DNA of 64,000 bases, from positions 1-64,000 of the forward strand of contig CALFXR010000196.1 in NCBI GenBank assembly GCA_937958475.1. Reading direction: 5' to 3'. The first letter of the stretch is position 1. Every line of letters begins with the position of its first letter. The stretch comes from an uncultured Mesorhizobium sp. (lineage in GTDB: Bacteria; Pseudomonadota; Alphaproteobacteria; Rhizobiales; Rhizobiaceae). The position numbers were made by a program, and so were the translations under genes. Below the pieces are notes generated by a model. It saw only the letters and a program-made list of their open reading frames with translations. It made no database searches and had not been told where the DNA came from. This document shows positions 7,929 through 16,178 of this stretch, one piece after another.

Positions 7929-9021
7929 AGCGGTCGATGACCGCGTCGCCCATCTCGACCGTTCCGAGCTGCTTCATGCCGGCCGACATGATGTCGGCGG
8001 TGCGGTAGCCGTCGTCGAGCACGCCGGCGATCGCCGCCTCGAGGCGGTCGGCCTCGGCGACCATGGCGAACGAGTAGCGCAGGCACATGGCGAAGGAGGC
8101 GATCATGGCGATCGGATTGGCGACGCCCTTGCCGGCGATATCGGGCGCCGAGCCGTGGACCGGCTCGTAGAGCGCCTTGCGGCTGCCGGTGCGGGCGTCG
8201 GGAGCGCCGAGCGAGGCCGACGGCAGCATGCCGAGCGAGCCCGTGAGCATGGCGGCGACGTCGGAGAGCATGTCGCCGAACAGATTGTCGGTGACGATCA
8301 CGTCGAACTGCTTGGGCCAGCGCACCAGCTGCATGCCGCCGGCGTCGGCGAGCATGTGGGTCAGCTCGACGTCGGAATAGCGTGCCTTGTGGGTCTGGGT
8401 GACGACCTCCTTCCAGAGCACGCCCGACTTCATCACGTTGTGCTTCTCCATCGAGCACACCTTGTTCTTGCGCGTACGGGCGAGCTCGAAGGCGACGCCG
8501 GAGATGCGCTCGATCTCGAACGTGTCGTAGACCTGGGTGTCGATGCCGCGCTTCTGGCCGTTGCCGAGGTCGATGATCTCCTTCGGCTCGCCGAAATAGA
8601 CGCCGCCGGTCAGTTCGCGCACGATCAGGATGTCGAGGCCTTCGACGACCTCCGGCTTCAACGAGGAGGAGGCGGCGAGAGCCGGATAGCAGATCGCGGG
8701 CCGAAGGTTTGCGAACAGCTGCATGTCCTTGCGCAGGCGCAGCAGGCCGGCCTCGGGGCGCACCTCGTAGGGCACGCCGTCCCATTTCGGCCCGCCGACG
8801 GCGCCGAACAGCACCGCATCGGCAGCCATCGCCCTGGCCATGTCCTCTTCCGAGATCGCCTTGCCGCAGGCGTCGTAGGCCGAACCGCCGACCAGGCCTT
8901 CCTCGGTCTCGAAGCCGGCGCCCATCTCGGCGTTCATGACGGCGATGAGCTTCTTCACCTCCGCCATGGCCTCGGGGCCGATGCCGTCGCCGGGGAGGAG
9001 GAGGAGTTTGCGGGATGCCAT
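7909..9021 (-). CDS. leuB: 3-isopropylmalate dehydrogenase
   Basis: Leucine biosynthesis enzyme that oxidatively decarboxylates 3-isopropylmalate to 2-oxoisocaproate using NAD+. The 370 residues start MASRKLLLLPGDGIGPEAMA. The metal- and substrate-binding signatures VTDNLFGDMLSDVAAMLTGS and the C-terminal EPVHGSAPDIAGKGVANP region are clear. AAAGG lies 9 bp upstream of the ATG. leuD lies about 3 kb upstream on the same strand with four other genes between, so the two leucine genes are near but not adjacent. Confidence 0.97.
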   Translation of the reverse strand: MASRKLLLLPGDGIGPEAMAEVKKLIAVMNAEMGAGFETEEGLVGGSAYDACGKAISEEDMARAMAADAVLFGAVGGPKWDGVPYEVRPEAGLLRLRKDMQLFANLRPAICYPALAASSSLKPEVVEGLDILIVRELTGGVYFGEPKEIIDLGNGQKRGIDTQVYDTFEIERISGVAFELARTRKNKVCSMEKHNVMKSGVLWKEVVTQTHKARYSDVELTHMLADAGGMQLVRWPKQFDVIVTDNLFGDMLSDVAAMLTGSLGMLPSASLGAPDARTGSRKALYEPVHGSAPDIAGKGVANPIAMIASFAMCLRYSFAMVAEADRLEAAIAGVLDDGYRTADIMSAGMKQLGTVEMGDAVIDRFRSLAG

Positions 9022-9140
9022 GCAAATGACCTTTCGGAAGCGTGAGAAACCGGCGCCTTGCTAGCGGCGAACCGCCGTCGACGCAAGTTGCGTCGGTTGC
9101 GCAGTCTCCTTCGAAATGGCCAGCGCCGTCTCCGCCGCCT

Positions 9141-10445
9141 TCATCCGGCCATCGCTTCCGTCTCGCGGCGCAGGTCGAGCGTCGCGCCGGCGGGCAGCGG
9201 CGCGACGTCGTCGCGCGTGAGGATCGCTCCTTCGGCAACAGGGCGGACCAGCGCCACGCCGTGGGCGAGGCCGATCGGCAGCGCCCTCATGGCGACCGAC
9301 CTGGCCGCGGGCACGAGCTTGCCCCAGACCGTGTAGCCGCCTTCGCCGTCGAGCGTCTCGCCGACCGCCAGCGGCCGCTTGGCGACGGCGACGGCGTCGC
9401 CGCGGAAGACGCGCGAATGGCCGGTCGGCTCGCCGCGCAGCGCCGCCGACAGGACCGAGATGCCGAGTTCCAGGCCGATCAGGTGGAACGGCTTGTACAT
9501 GGCCGCATAGCGGCCGCTGGAATCGGTCGGCAGGCCGTACTGGCGGAAGCAGGCCGCGGCGTAGTCGTTGGGCGCCTCGAAGACGACGTAGACGCCCCAG
9601 CGCAGGTCGCGGAAAACGGGCCGTCCGTCGCGCTCGAGCGACGACACCACCTCGACCATGCCTTCGCCGTCGACCTGGCCACCCGCGGCGCGGGGCCTCA
9701 GCACATGGGCGAGGTCGTCGACGCCGCAGGGCGGGAAGGAAAGACCGTCGGCGGGAACGCCGAGGTCGCAGGCATTGGCGATCGCCGCCATCTCGATCGC
9801 CGACTTGGTGCCGTCGAGGAAGGAGTTGAACATCTGGCTGTTCATGCCGGCGGCGCGCGCCTGCTCGGCGGAAAGGCCGTAGTGAGGCCAGACGGCGTCC
9901 GGCGTGACCTTGTGATAGGCGGGCAGGTATTTCGTGCCCTTGCCTGCGGCCTGGACGCGGAATCCCGCGGCGCGCGCCCAGTCGACCATCTCGGACACCA
10001 GCGCCGGCTGGTCGCCATAGGCCATCGCGTAGACCACGCCGGCGGCACGCGCGCGCCGGGCAAGCGCAGGCCCGGCAAGGACGTCCGCCTCGACATTGAC
10101 CATTACGACGTGCTTGCCGTTGCCGATGGCGGCGAGTGCATGGGCGATGCCCGCGGCCGGCGAGCCCGTGGCATCGACGACGACCTCGACGTCCTCGCGC
10201 GCGGCAAGCGCCCTGCCGTCCTCGACGAACGCGGTGGCGGCGATGCGGTCCTCGTCCCATCCGACGGTCTGGCATGCGGCCCGGGCGCGGTCGGGAGACA
10301 GGTCGGCGATCGCGGTCACCAGCAGGCCCGGGGTCGACGGCACCTGCGAGAGAAACATCGACCCGAACTTGCCGGCGCCGATCAGGCCGGCACGGACCGG
10401 ACGGCCCGCCGCTGCGCGCGCCCCGAGGAGTGCATGGAGGTTCAC
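9141..10445 (-). CDS. Homoserine-dehydrogenase-like NAD(P)-dependent oxidoreductase with SAF domain
   Basis: Oxidoreductase of 434 residues. An N-terminal Rossmann fold is seen in RAGLIGAGKFGSMFLSQVPS, followed by VVVDATGSPAAGIAHALAAI and KHVVMVNVEADVLAG, as in homoserine dehydrogenase-like proteins. The catalytic-domain core has AAGKGTKYLPAYHKVTPDAV. The C-terminal about 90 residues form a SAF-like domain (AVAKRPLAVGETLDGEGGYT). No ATG is available near the expected N-terminus. A GTG at 10445 overlaps the ridA stop codon by 4 bp (GTGA) and is taken as the start, implying translational coupling. The substrate is unknown; a sugar acid or amino-acid-derived compound is possible. Confidence 0.78.
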   Translation of the reverse strand: MNLHALLGARAAAGRPVRAGLIGAGKFGSMFLSQVPSTPGLLVTAIADLSPDRARAACQTVGWDEDRIAATAFVEDGRALAAREDVEVVVDATGSPAAGIAHALAAIGNGKHVVMVNVEADVLAGPALARRARAAGVVYAMAYGDQPALVSEMVDWARAAGFRVQAAGKGTKYLPAYHKVTPDAVWPHYGLSAEQARAAGMNSQMFNSFLDGTKSAIEMAAIANACDLGVPADGLSFPPCGVDDLAHVLRPRAAGGQVDGEGMVEVVSSLERDGRPVFRDLRWGVYVVFEAPNDYAAACFRQYGLPTDSSGRYAAMYKPFHLIGLELGISVLSAALRGEPTGHSRVFRGDAVAVAKRPLAVGETLDGEGGYTVWGKLVPAARSVAMRALPIGLAHGVALVRPVAEGAILTRDDVAPLPAGATLDLRRETEAMAG

Positions 10446-10834
10446 CGCGAGCGTTCCCGCCGCAAGGCCGTCACTTCGATCTCGATCTTCATCGCCGGCT
10501 CGATCAGTTCCGCAATCACCATCGTCGCGGCCGGGCGCACCTCGCCGAAGACCTCGCCGAGGATCGGGAAGACCGCGGCGACGTCGGCGCGGTCGGCGAC
10601 GTAGTAGCGGGCGCGGACGACGTCGGCGATCGCGAAGCCGGCCTCGCCGAGCGCACTGGCGATGGTGGCGAGGCAGTTGCGCGCCTGCTCTTCGACGCTG
10701 CCGGGCATGGTCATGGTCGCGTAATCGTAGCCGGTGGTGCCGGAGACGAAGCACCAGTCGCCGTCGACAACCGCGCGCGAGTAGCCGGCAGTCTTCTCGA
10801 AGGGCGATCCCGTGGAGATCAGGCGACGTGGCAC
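10442..10834 (-). CDS. RidA/YjgF family protein
   Basis: Small trimeric enzyme of 130 residues. RidA-fold proteins hydrolyse reactive enamine/imine intermediates to keto acids and ammonia. The sequence shows VSGTTGYDYATMTMPGSVEE, an NCLATIASALGEAGFAIADV helix and the C-terminal EIEVTAL strand. It lacks the strict RidA arginine context, so it belongs to one of the looser Rid subfamilies. It is coupled by a 4-bp overlap to the SAF-domain oxidoreductase, suggesting it clears an unstable product of that enzyme. Confidence 0.85.
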   Translation of the reverse strand: MPRRLISTGSPFEKTAGYSRAVVDGDWCFVSGTTGYDYATMTMPGSVEEQARNCLATIASALGEAGFAIADVVRARYYVADRADVAAVFPILGEVFGEVRPAATMVIAELIEPAMKIEIEVTALRRERSR

Positions 10835-10908
10835 GTGTGCGACTCCTGCTGCTGGTTGCCGGGAACGCTCGTCAGCCCCACTTCAGCCGGCGGTGTTGGA
10901 GATCTCTG

Positions 10909-11754
10909 TCACTGCGGCGGATAGAGCGCCGCCTTCATTGCCGAGCGGATCGCCGGCGGCCAGGTCTTCAGCGCCGGCCAGGCGTTGGGCTCGGACCGCT
11001 CGCCCGTCTGCGCGAAGTAGAGCTTGCGGCCGCCAGGATCGACGGCCATGAAGGCGTCGGCGGTGCCGCAGGCATGGGGCACGCAACCCGAGCCATAGAA
11101 GACGCCGGTCACCGTCTTCTCGGTGCCGCCGCCGACCAGGAGCCCGGTGACGACTTCGTTCAAGCTGCCGCCAAGCAGCCGGGCCGCCGCCTTGTAGACG
11201 GCTTCGTTGGACAGCGCCTCGATGATGTTGTCGTATCCGTCCGGCTCGAGATCGTCCCAGCCGGTGCCAGGCTGCGGCGCGAAGGACAGCACGCCGGCGA
11301 CGCGCAGCCCGAGTTCGGGCGACCATACCTGGACCGGCGAGGAATCGCCGGGAATGAGGTAGGGGACGAAATAGAGACTGTCGGCGGTGGCCGCCGCAGG
11401 CGGCGCGCCGCAATCCTCGCCGACAATCTCGGAAGTGACGTCGCCGTCCTTCGGCTTCCAGACGATCACCGTGGCGGGGCCGCACGCATTGCCGCCGTCG
11501 CCCGCGGCGAAAAGCGCCACGCTCGTCTCGCCGAGTTCGATGGCGCGGTCGTAGAAGACGACGAAGTTGCGGGCGAGTTCATTGCCGTTGAAGGCGAGTA
11601 CCTTCTCGAAGTCGTCGTTTTCGGTGATGGTCAGGGTTCCGCCGGCGAAGGGAAAGCTCTCGGGGGCCGCCTTGTCCTGTGCATCAGCGCTCGAAACCAT
11701 GGCGCCGGCGACGCAGGCGCCGATGAGGAAAGAGGGAACTGGGATCCGGATCAT
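10909..11754 (-). CDS. Secreted protein of unknown function
   Basis: Exported protein of 281 residues. The ATG at 11754 gives a signal peptide MIRIPVPSFLIGACVAGAMV ending SSADAQ, with GGGAGG at good spacing upstream; an earlier in-frame start at 11802 would hide the signal. The mature part is rich in beta-strand-like segments and has about five cysteines (GNACGPAT, GEDCGAP, GSGCVPHACG), probably forming disulfides. A segment YGSGCVPHACGTADAFMAVD resembles periplasmic lysozyme-inhibitor-like or similar small extracytoplasmic folds, but I cannot name the family. Confidence 0.7.
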   Translation of the reverse strand: MIRIPVPSFLIGACVAGAMVSSADAQDKAAPESFPFAGGTLTITENDDFEKVLAFNGNELARNFVVFYDRAIELGETSVALFAAGDGGNACGPATVIVWKPKDGDVTSEIVGEDCGAPPAAATADSLYFVPYLIPGDSSPVQVWSPELGLRVAGVLSFAPQPGTGWDDLEPDGYDNIIEALSNEAVYKAAARLLGGSLNEVVTGLLVGGGTEKTVTGVFYGSGCVPHACGTADAFMAVDPGGRKLYFAQTGERSEPNAWPALKTWPPAIRSAMKAALYPPQ

Positions 11755-11818
11755 GGCGTGCCTCCCGGCGGAATCGTGCTGCCGCGGACACCAGCGTGCC
11801 ACAGGGTGGGCCGCGCTG

Positions 11819-12055
11819 TCAGCCCGGAATCACGATCCGCCCGAGGATGCGCCTGACAAGCGGCGCGACGACCAGGACGGCGGGGAAGGCGACGGACCAG
11901 GACGTAAGCCAGGCGCGCAGCCAGAAGCCGGCGAAACCGGCCGAAACGCCGGCGGCAAGCGCGGTGGACAGGCCGGAGACGAGCAGCGACATCATCCCGG
12001 AAAGGAGCAGGCCGAAGGCGACCGGCTCCAGGCGCTTCGGGACGAAGGGTATCAT
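11819..12055 (-). CDS. DUF2798 family small membrane protein
   Basis: Seventy-eight-residue inner-membrane protein with two transmembrane helices, roughly residues 11-33 and 43-67. The pattern RLEPVAFGLLLSGMMSLLVS and AWLTSWSVAFPAVLVVAPLV followed by RRI is typical of DUF2798. The function is unknown. It sits 20 bp downstream of leuD on the same strand and may be its last co-transcribed gene. Confidence 0.82.
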   Translation of the reverse strand: MIPFVPKRLEPVAFGLLLSGMMSLLVSGLSTALAAGVSAGFAGFWLRAWLTSWSVAFPAVLVVAPLVRRILGRIVIPG

Positions 12056-12075
12056 GTGAGTCTGTTCCCGGCCGT

Positions 12076-12681
12076 TCAGGCCCAGGGACGGCTCGTCGCC
12101 GTGGTCTTCTCGTAGGCGGCGATGGCCGGCGCCTTCTCCATGGTGAGGCCGATATCGTCGAGGCCGTTGAGCAGGCAGTGGCGCCTGAAGCTGTCGAGGT
12201 CGAACTTGACGACGCCGCCGTCGGGACCGCGGATCTCCAGGGTCTCGAGATCGACGGTCAGCGTGGCGTTGGCGCCGCGCGAGGCGTCGTCCATCAGCTT
12301 GTCGAGGTCCTCGGGACTGACGGTGATCGGCAGAATGCCGTTCTTGAAGCAGTTGTTGTAGAAGATGTCGGCGAACGAGGTGGAGATCACGCAGCGGATG
12401 CCGAAGTCGAGCAGCGCCCAGGGGGCGTGCTCGCGAGAGGAGCCGCAGCCGAAATTGTCGCCCGCGACGAGGATCTGCGCGGCGCGGTAGGCGGGCTTGT
12501 TGAGGACGAAATCCGGATTTTCCGATCCGTCCTCGCGATAGCGCATCTCGGCAAAGAGTCCCGTGCCCAGCCCGGTGCGCTTGATCGTCTTCAGGTAGTC
12601 CTTGGGGATGATCATGTCGGTGTCGACGTTGATGATCGGCAGAGGCGCGGCAACGCCGGTCAGTTTGTTGAACTTGTCCAT
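12076..12681 (-). CDS. leuD: 3-isopropylmalate dehydratase small subunit
   Basis: Small subunit of isopropylmalate isomerase, which with LeuC converts 2- to 3-isopropylmalate in leucine synthesis. The family start MDKFNKLTGVAAPLPIINVD is at 12681; an upstream in-frame ATG at 12735 is less likely. NVDTDMIIPKDYLKTIKRTG and the swivelling-domain signature GDNFGCGSSREHAPWALLDF are present. Length is 201 residues, as expected. leuC is not in the window. Confidence 0.96.
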   Translation of the reverse strand: MDKFNKLTGVAAPLPIINVDTDMIIPKDYLKTIKRTGLGTGLFAEMRYREDGSENPDFVLNKPAYRAAQILVAGDNFGCGSSREHAPWALLDFGIRCVISTSFADIFYNNCFKNGILPITVSPEDLDKLMDDASRGANATLTVDLETLEIRGPDGGVVKFDLDSFRRHCLLNGLDDIGLTMEKAPAIAAYEKTTATSRPWA

Positions 12682-13073
12682 GGCCCAGTTCCCGGGAATT
12701 GCGAAAGGCCGTGCCTTACAGGAAACGGTCGGCAAGGGGAAGAGTGGCCGGATCGCGTCCGGCTGGTTGCGAGCGGTCTTGCGGAAGGTCGTGTCCGACG
12801 CGGTTCAACTGCAATTTACTTGTCATACCGCAGTCAAAATATCAAACATGCATAGATGAAAATCCTCACCTCTGGTCTTATTCGCGGAACCTATCCGTAG
12901 TGGACTTCGAGATGTGATGAAAAATTGAGTCAAGCAGCGGACACAGAGAGTCCGATTGGGGACGATTCGTCCTTTATCCAGAATTGCAGCTATCAATATT
13001 CTCTAGTTTGCAAGTTATGATTCTATATGATAGTAAGCAAACCGCATATTCAATAACATGGGAGAGATTAGTC
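12682..13073. other. AT-rich intergenic region upstream of the RiPP-like operon
   Basis: This 392-bp stretch separates leuD (minus) from the peptide gene (plus) and must hold both promoters. From about 12800 to 13070 it is visibly richer in A and T than the surrounding genome. No gene is evident. A TTGCAA at 13008-13013 could be a -35 box for the peptide gene, but no convincing -10 partner is seen. Confidence 0.5.
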
Positions 13074-13259
13074 ATGAGCGAGAAAGCAATTCTCATCCTG
13101 CCTGACGTCGGCCTCAACGAAGATGAACTGGAAAAGGTGAAAGGACAATTCCAGAACAACATCGCCGAAACCCTGAAGAGGGCCGGGTCGCGCCTCGCCG
13201 ATGTCGTCGTGGTCGTCGTGGTCGTCGTCTACGAGCGCCTCGCAGGCAAGGGGCGGTAG
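13074..13259 (+). CDS. Putative RiPP precursor peptide with polyvaline core
   Basis: Sixty-one-residue peptide. The first 40 residues look like a leader: a short hydrophobic strand AILILPD, then an amphipathic helix NEDELEKVKGQFQNNIAETL. Next come LAD, nine consecutive valines (residues 44-52), Tyr53 and a short charged tail ERLAGKGR. There is no cysteine, which argues against lanthionine or sactionine rings on this peptide. The ATG at 13074 has GGGAGA 8 bp upstream. The gene lies 97 bp before a radical SAM gene with a PqqD-like recognition domain. That context, not homology, is the basis for calling it a precursor. I do not recognise the family by name. Confidence 0.65.
   Translation: MSEKAILILPDVGLNEDELEKVKGQFQNNIAETLKRAGSRLADVVVVVVVVVYERLAGKGR
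13203..13229 (+). repeat. Valine-codon tandem repeat (three 9-bp units)
   Basis: The nine valine codons are GTC GTC GTG, GTC GTC GTG, GTC GTC GTC, so the core is an almost perfect 9-bp tandem repeat. Such tracts can change length by replication slippage without shifting the frame. Confidence 0.8.
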
Positions 13260-13356
13260 AGCCACCGCAAGAAACCCGGTTCGGGGGCGCGCGAGCGTCC
13301 CCGAACTCGGCCATTCGCGTGAATACGAAGCTGTCTTCGCCGGGAGTGCGCCCGCC

Positions 13357-15405
13357 ATGAAATTCTGCATCGTCAGCCCGCCCACCGTCACCGAGTTCGA
13401 CAAGGACGTCGCCGAATCGGATGCGATCAAGCGCCTGTCCGAACATGCTCCGATCGGGGTGCTGACCCTGGCGGGCGTGCTGGCCTCGCGTGGCGTCGAC
13501 TTCGAACTCGTCGACCTGAACGTGCTCTACTACGAATGGCTGCGCAGCGAGGCGGGAGCCGGGAGTTTCCTGGACTTCGCCACCGCGCGCCTCTTGTCCG
13601 TGCCGTTCGACGCGGTCGGCTTCGGCACGATCTGCAGCACCTACCCGCTGACGCTGCGCCTGGTCGAGGCGGTGAAGACGCGACGGCCAGGCGCCGCAAC
13701 GATTCTCGGAGGACCGCAGGCTTCGGCGGTCGATATCGCGACTCTCGAGGCGTTCCCGTCGGTGGACTACATCCTTCGTTACGAGGCCGAGGAATCGCTA
13801 CCGGCCCTCCTTTCGGCGCTGGAAGAGGGGACCGACGTGGGCATGGTGTCCGGGCTTTCGTATCGTGTCACAGGAAGCGTCCAAAGGACCGCCTCGCCGC
13901 CGGTGATCGCGGATCTCGACGCGATCCCGATGCCGGCCTTCGACCGTTATCCCTACATCGCCGAGGCGACCTACATACCGCTCGAACTCGGGCGCGGCTG
14001 CCCGTACGCCTGCACCTTCTGTTCGACCAACGATTTCTTCCGCCGCCGCTTCCGCCTGAAGTCTCCGCAGATCGTCGTTGCGCAGATGAAGGAACTGAAG
14101 GGCCGATACGGGATCAGCCACTTCGATCTCATCCACGACATGTTCACGGTCGACCGCAGGAAGGTGCTGGAGTTCTGCGAGACGCTCAAGGGCTGCGGGG
14201 AGACCTTCTACTGGAACTGCAGCGCAAGAACGGACCGCGTCGATCCGTCATTGCTGGACGCCATGTACGAAGCGGGCTGCCGCGCGATCTTCTTCGGCAT
14301 CGAGACCGGCTCGCAGCAACTCCAGCCGAAGATCAAGAAGAACCTCGTTCTCGACGACGCGATGAAGAGTGTCCGCGCCGCCTGCGAACGCGGCATCCAT
14401 GCCGCAGCATCGCTGATCACGGGTTTTCCCCAGGAGACGGAGGCGGATTTCCGCGACACCTGCGACTTCTTCGTGCGCGTCCTGCGATACGACAACAGCG
14501 ACCCGCAGCTGCACATACTGGCGCCCCTGGCGGACACGCCGCTTCATCGCGAATACAGCGACCGCCTGACATTCGACGACATCGTTTCCGACATGTCGCA
14601 CCAGGGATGGGACCAGTCTTCGGACGACCGCTCGCTCATCCTCGCGCATCCGCAGGTCTTCCCGAATTTCTATGCGATACCCACGGGGCTCGACCGGGAG
14701 CGGCTGAAGCTGGTCCGCGCCTTTCTCCTTTACGGGGCACGGCGTTTCGGCTGGCTGCTTCCGGCCCTTCACCGCGAAGCCGGCCACCTGCTCGCGATCT
14801 TCGACGAATTCCTGCGTGCCGTGCCGGCGGCCGGCGAAGTCGCGTACTACCAGAACGATGCGTTCGGCGACGACTTCCTCTCCTTCCTGAAGGCGGTCTG
14901 GTTGCCGAGCCAGCCCGGCGAGGACGCGCTGCGCGCCGTCGTGGCCTATTTCGAGACGTTCGACGACATAACGACCGAAGATCCCACGGCCGACCTCGGC
15001 GACGACGACGGGGACGGCGCGCGACGCAAGTACCTGCGGGCGTTCGCGCCGGAATCGGTGCCCCAAAGGCCGGAAAACGTCCGCGTCCTCGATTGGGACT
15101 TCGATTTCCGTACCTTGCGCAGCCGCGTCGTGGAGGGTGAGGCCCTGAGAGGGCTCGATCGCGAAGCCTCGACCCTCGCCTCGCGCAAACGCCCGGGCCA
15201 ATGGCCCGAAGTCATCAAGCTCAGCCCGATGTCGATCGAACTCCTGTCGACCTGCGACGGCGAACGCACGGTGCGCGAGGTCGTCGGCGTCATGCGCGGC
15301 CGGCGCGACACGATCGCGGGGATCGATGTGGAAAAGGCGGTTCGCGTCGGCCTTGAACTGTTGCGGCACGACGGACTGCTGCTCGAGGGAAGCGGGCCGC
15401 GATAG
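13357..15405 (+). CDS. B12-binding-type radical SAM protein with C-terminal PqqD-like domain (putative RiPP maturase)
   Basis: Protein of 682 residues. Residues 1-150 form a Rossmann-like cobalamin-binding-type domain (VGFGTICSTYPLTLRLVEAV, ATILGGPQAS) without the classic DxHxxG motif. The radical SAM core carries Cys215-x3-Cys219-x2-Cys222 (GCPYACTFCSTNDFF), which binds the 4Fe-4S cluster, and FFGIETGSQ and LITGFPQE further on. Residues about 615-680 (LSPMSIELLSTCDGERTVRE then GLELLRHDGLLL) look like the PqqD fold used as a RiPP leader-recognition element. The ATG at 13357 starts MKFCIVSPPTVTEFD. It is flanked by a precursor-like peptide and a small partner protein. Peptide C-methylation or C-C bond formation is inferred. 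Confidence 0.85.
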   Translation: MKFCIVSPPTVTEFDKDVAESDAIKRLSEHAPIGVLTLAGVLASRGVDFELVDLNVLYYEWLRSEAGAGSFLDFATARLLSVPFDAVGFGTICSTYPLTLRLVEAVKTRRPGAATILGGPQASAVDIATLEAFPSVDYILRYEAEESLPALLSALEEGTDVGMVSGLSYRVTGSVQRTASPPVIADLDAIPMPAFDRYPYIAEATYIPLELGRGCPYACTFCSTNDFFRRRFRLKSPQIVVAQMKELKGRYGISHFDLIHDMFTVDRRKVLEFCETLKGCGETFYWNCSARTDRVDPSLLDAMYEAGCRAIFFGIETGSQQLQPKIKKNLVLDDAMKSVRAACERGIHAAASLITGFPQETEADFRDTCDFFVRVLRYDNSDPQLHILAPLADTPLHREYSDRLTFDDIVSDMSHQGWDQSSDDRSLILAHPQVFPNFYAIPTGLDRERLKLVRAFLLYGARRFGWLLPALHREAGHLLAIFDEFLRAVPAAGEVAYYQNDAFGDDFLSFLKAVWLPSQPGEDALRAVVAYFETFDDITTEDPTADLGDDDGDGARRKYLRAFAPESVPQRPENVRVLDWDFDFRTLRSRVVEGEALRGLDREASTLASRKRPGQWPEVIKLSPMSIELLSTCDGERTVREVVGVMRGRRDTIAGIDVEKAVRVGLELLRHDGLLLEGSGPR

Positions 15406-15422
15406 CGAGGAGGGCCGAGATA

Positions 15423-15677
15423 ATGGCGACAAGCGAGCGCATCCAGGTAACCGCCGAAGAGTTGCGGGCGATCATCAACGCCCGCCTCGGCGAGAACCGA
15501 TCGACACGGAATTGCGAGATGATCGGGGCCGTTCGCAGACGCGAGGAGCCGTATCCGGACGGAGGCAACTGGAACCGCAGCGTGGCGATCGGCGGTTCAC
15601 CCATCGATCCGCAGAAATGTGGGGAAGAAGCCGCCGAGATCGTCGAGCGGATCGCCGACGAGTACAACCTGGCCTGA
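15423..15677 (+). CDS. Small protein of unknown function, third gene of the RiPP-like operon
   Basis: Eighty-four-residue soluble protein starting 17 bp after the radical SAM stop, with a strong AGGAGG site, so it is co-transcribed. It has an N-terminal helix (TAEELRAIINARLGEN), a central part RNCEMIGAVRRREEPYPDGG and NWNRSVAIGGSPIDPQKC, and a C-terminal helix EEAAEIVERIADEYNLA. Two cysteines are present. The arrangement resembles small conserved rhizobial proteins whose role I do not know. It could be an accessory or immunity factor; it has no obvious leader-core organisation. Confidence 0.75.
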   Translation: MATSERIQVTAEELRAIINARLGENRSTRNCEMIGAVRRREEPYPDGGNWNRSVAIGGSPIDPQKCGEEAAEIVERIADEYNLA

Positions 15678-15698
15678 CCGGCCGGGTCGAACGGCCGG
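15678..15698 (+). terminator. Possible terminator hairpin after the RiPP-like operon
   Basis: CCGGCCG and CGGCCGG form a 7-bp perfect stem with a 7-nt loop directly after the stop codon at 15677. There is no T-run, so intrinsic termination is uncertain. Confidence 0.35.
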
Positions 15699-16178
15699 CC
15701 GCGCATGCGCAGAATGCGGCGACGAAGCCAGCCGACGCCAGAACCTCGATCGTCGACCTGACCAGTGCGCGGGACCGCGTTTGCGGACATCGCCGACACC
15801 CGCTCTGCCGGTCGCGAAGGCGAGGCAGCAAGGCGACGGCGCCTGGCGCGTGGACCGGTCTGTGCCCTGAGCGGAATCCGGTTCAGGCCCGCGGCCTGCG
15901 TCGGCGGCGGAGCGACGTTCCGCCGCGACATGCGGGGAAGACAGCGGCGGGGATGGGCGCTAGTTTTCCGGCTTCGCGGTCGTGCGATTGGGGTGCAAGG
16001 GGCGTGTTCGCTCCGAGCCTTGCCGGCTCCCGACCGCGGGCGCAGATGCGCCTGCCGGCGCGTTTCTTGACCCCGATCATTTCGCCGATCCGGGCCAGCG
16101 CCTATCAGGATTGACTTCGCTGCGTGCGCCCGCCCGCCCACGCGGCGTCCGACGCCCCGATAACGAGGAGGCCTTTCG
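15699..16178. other. Gene-free stretch
   Basis: No coding region with convincing composition or family features was found on either strand in these 480 bp. It presumably holds the promoter of the downstream universal stress protein gene. Confidence 0.5.

Noticed and set aside
13201..13356. An earlier start for the radical SAM protein giving a Ser-Trp-rich N-terminus
   Set aside because: This segment is the polyvaline DNA of the upstream peptide gene read in another frame. The natural start MKFCIVSPP is at 13357 with a ribosome-binding site.
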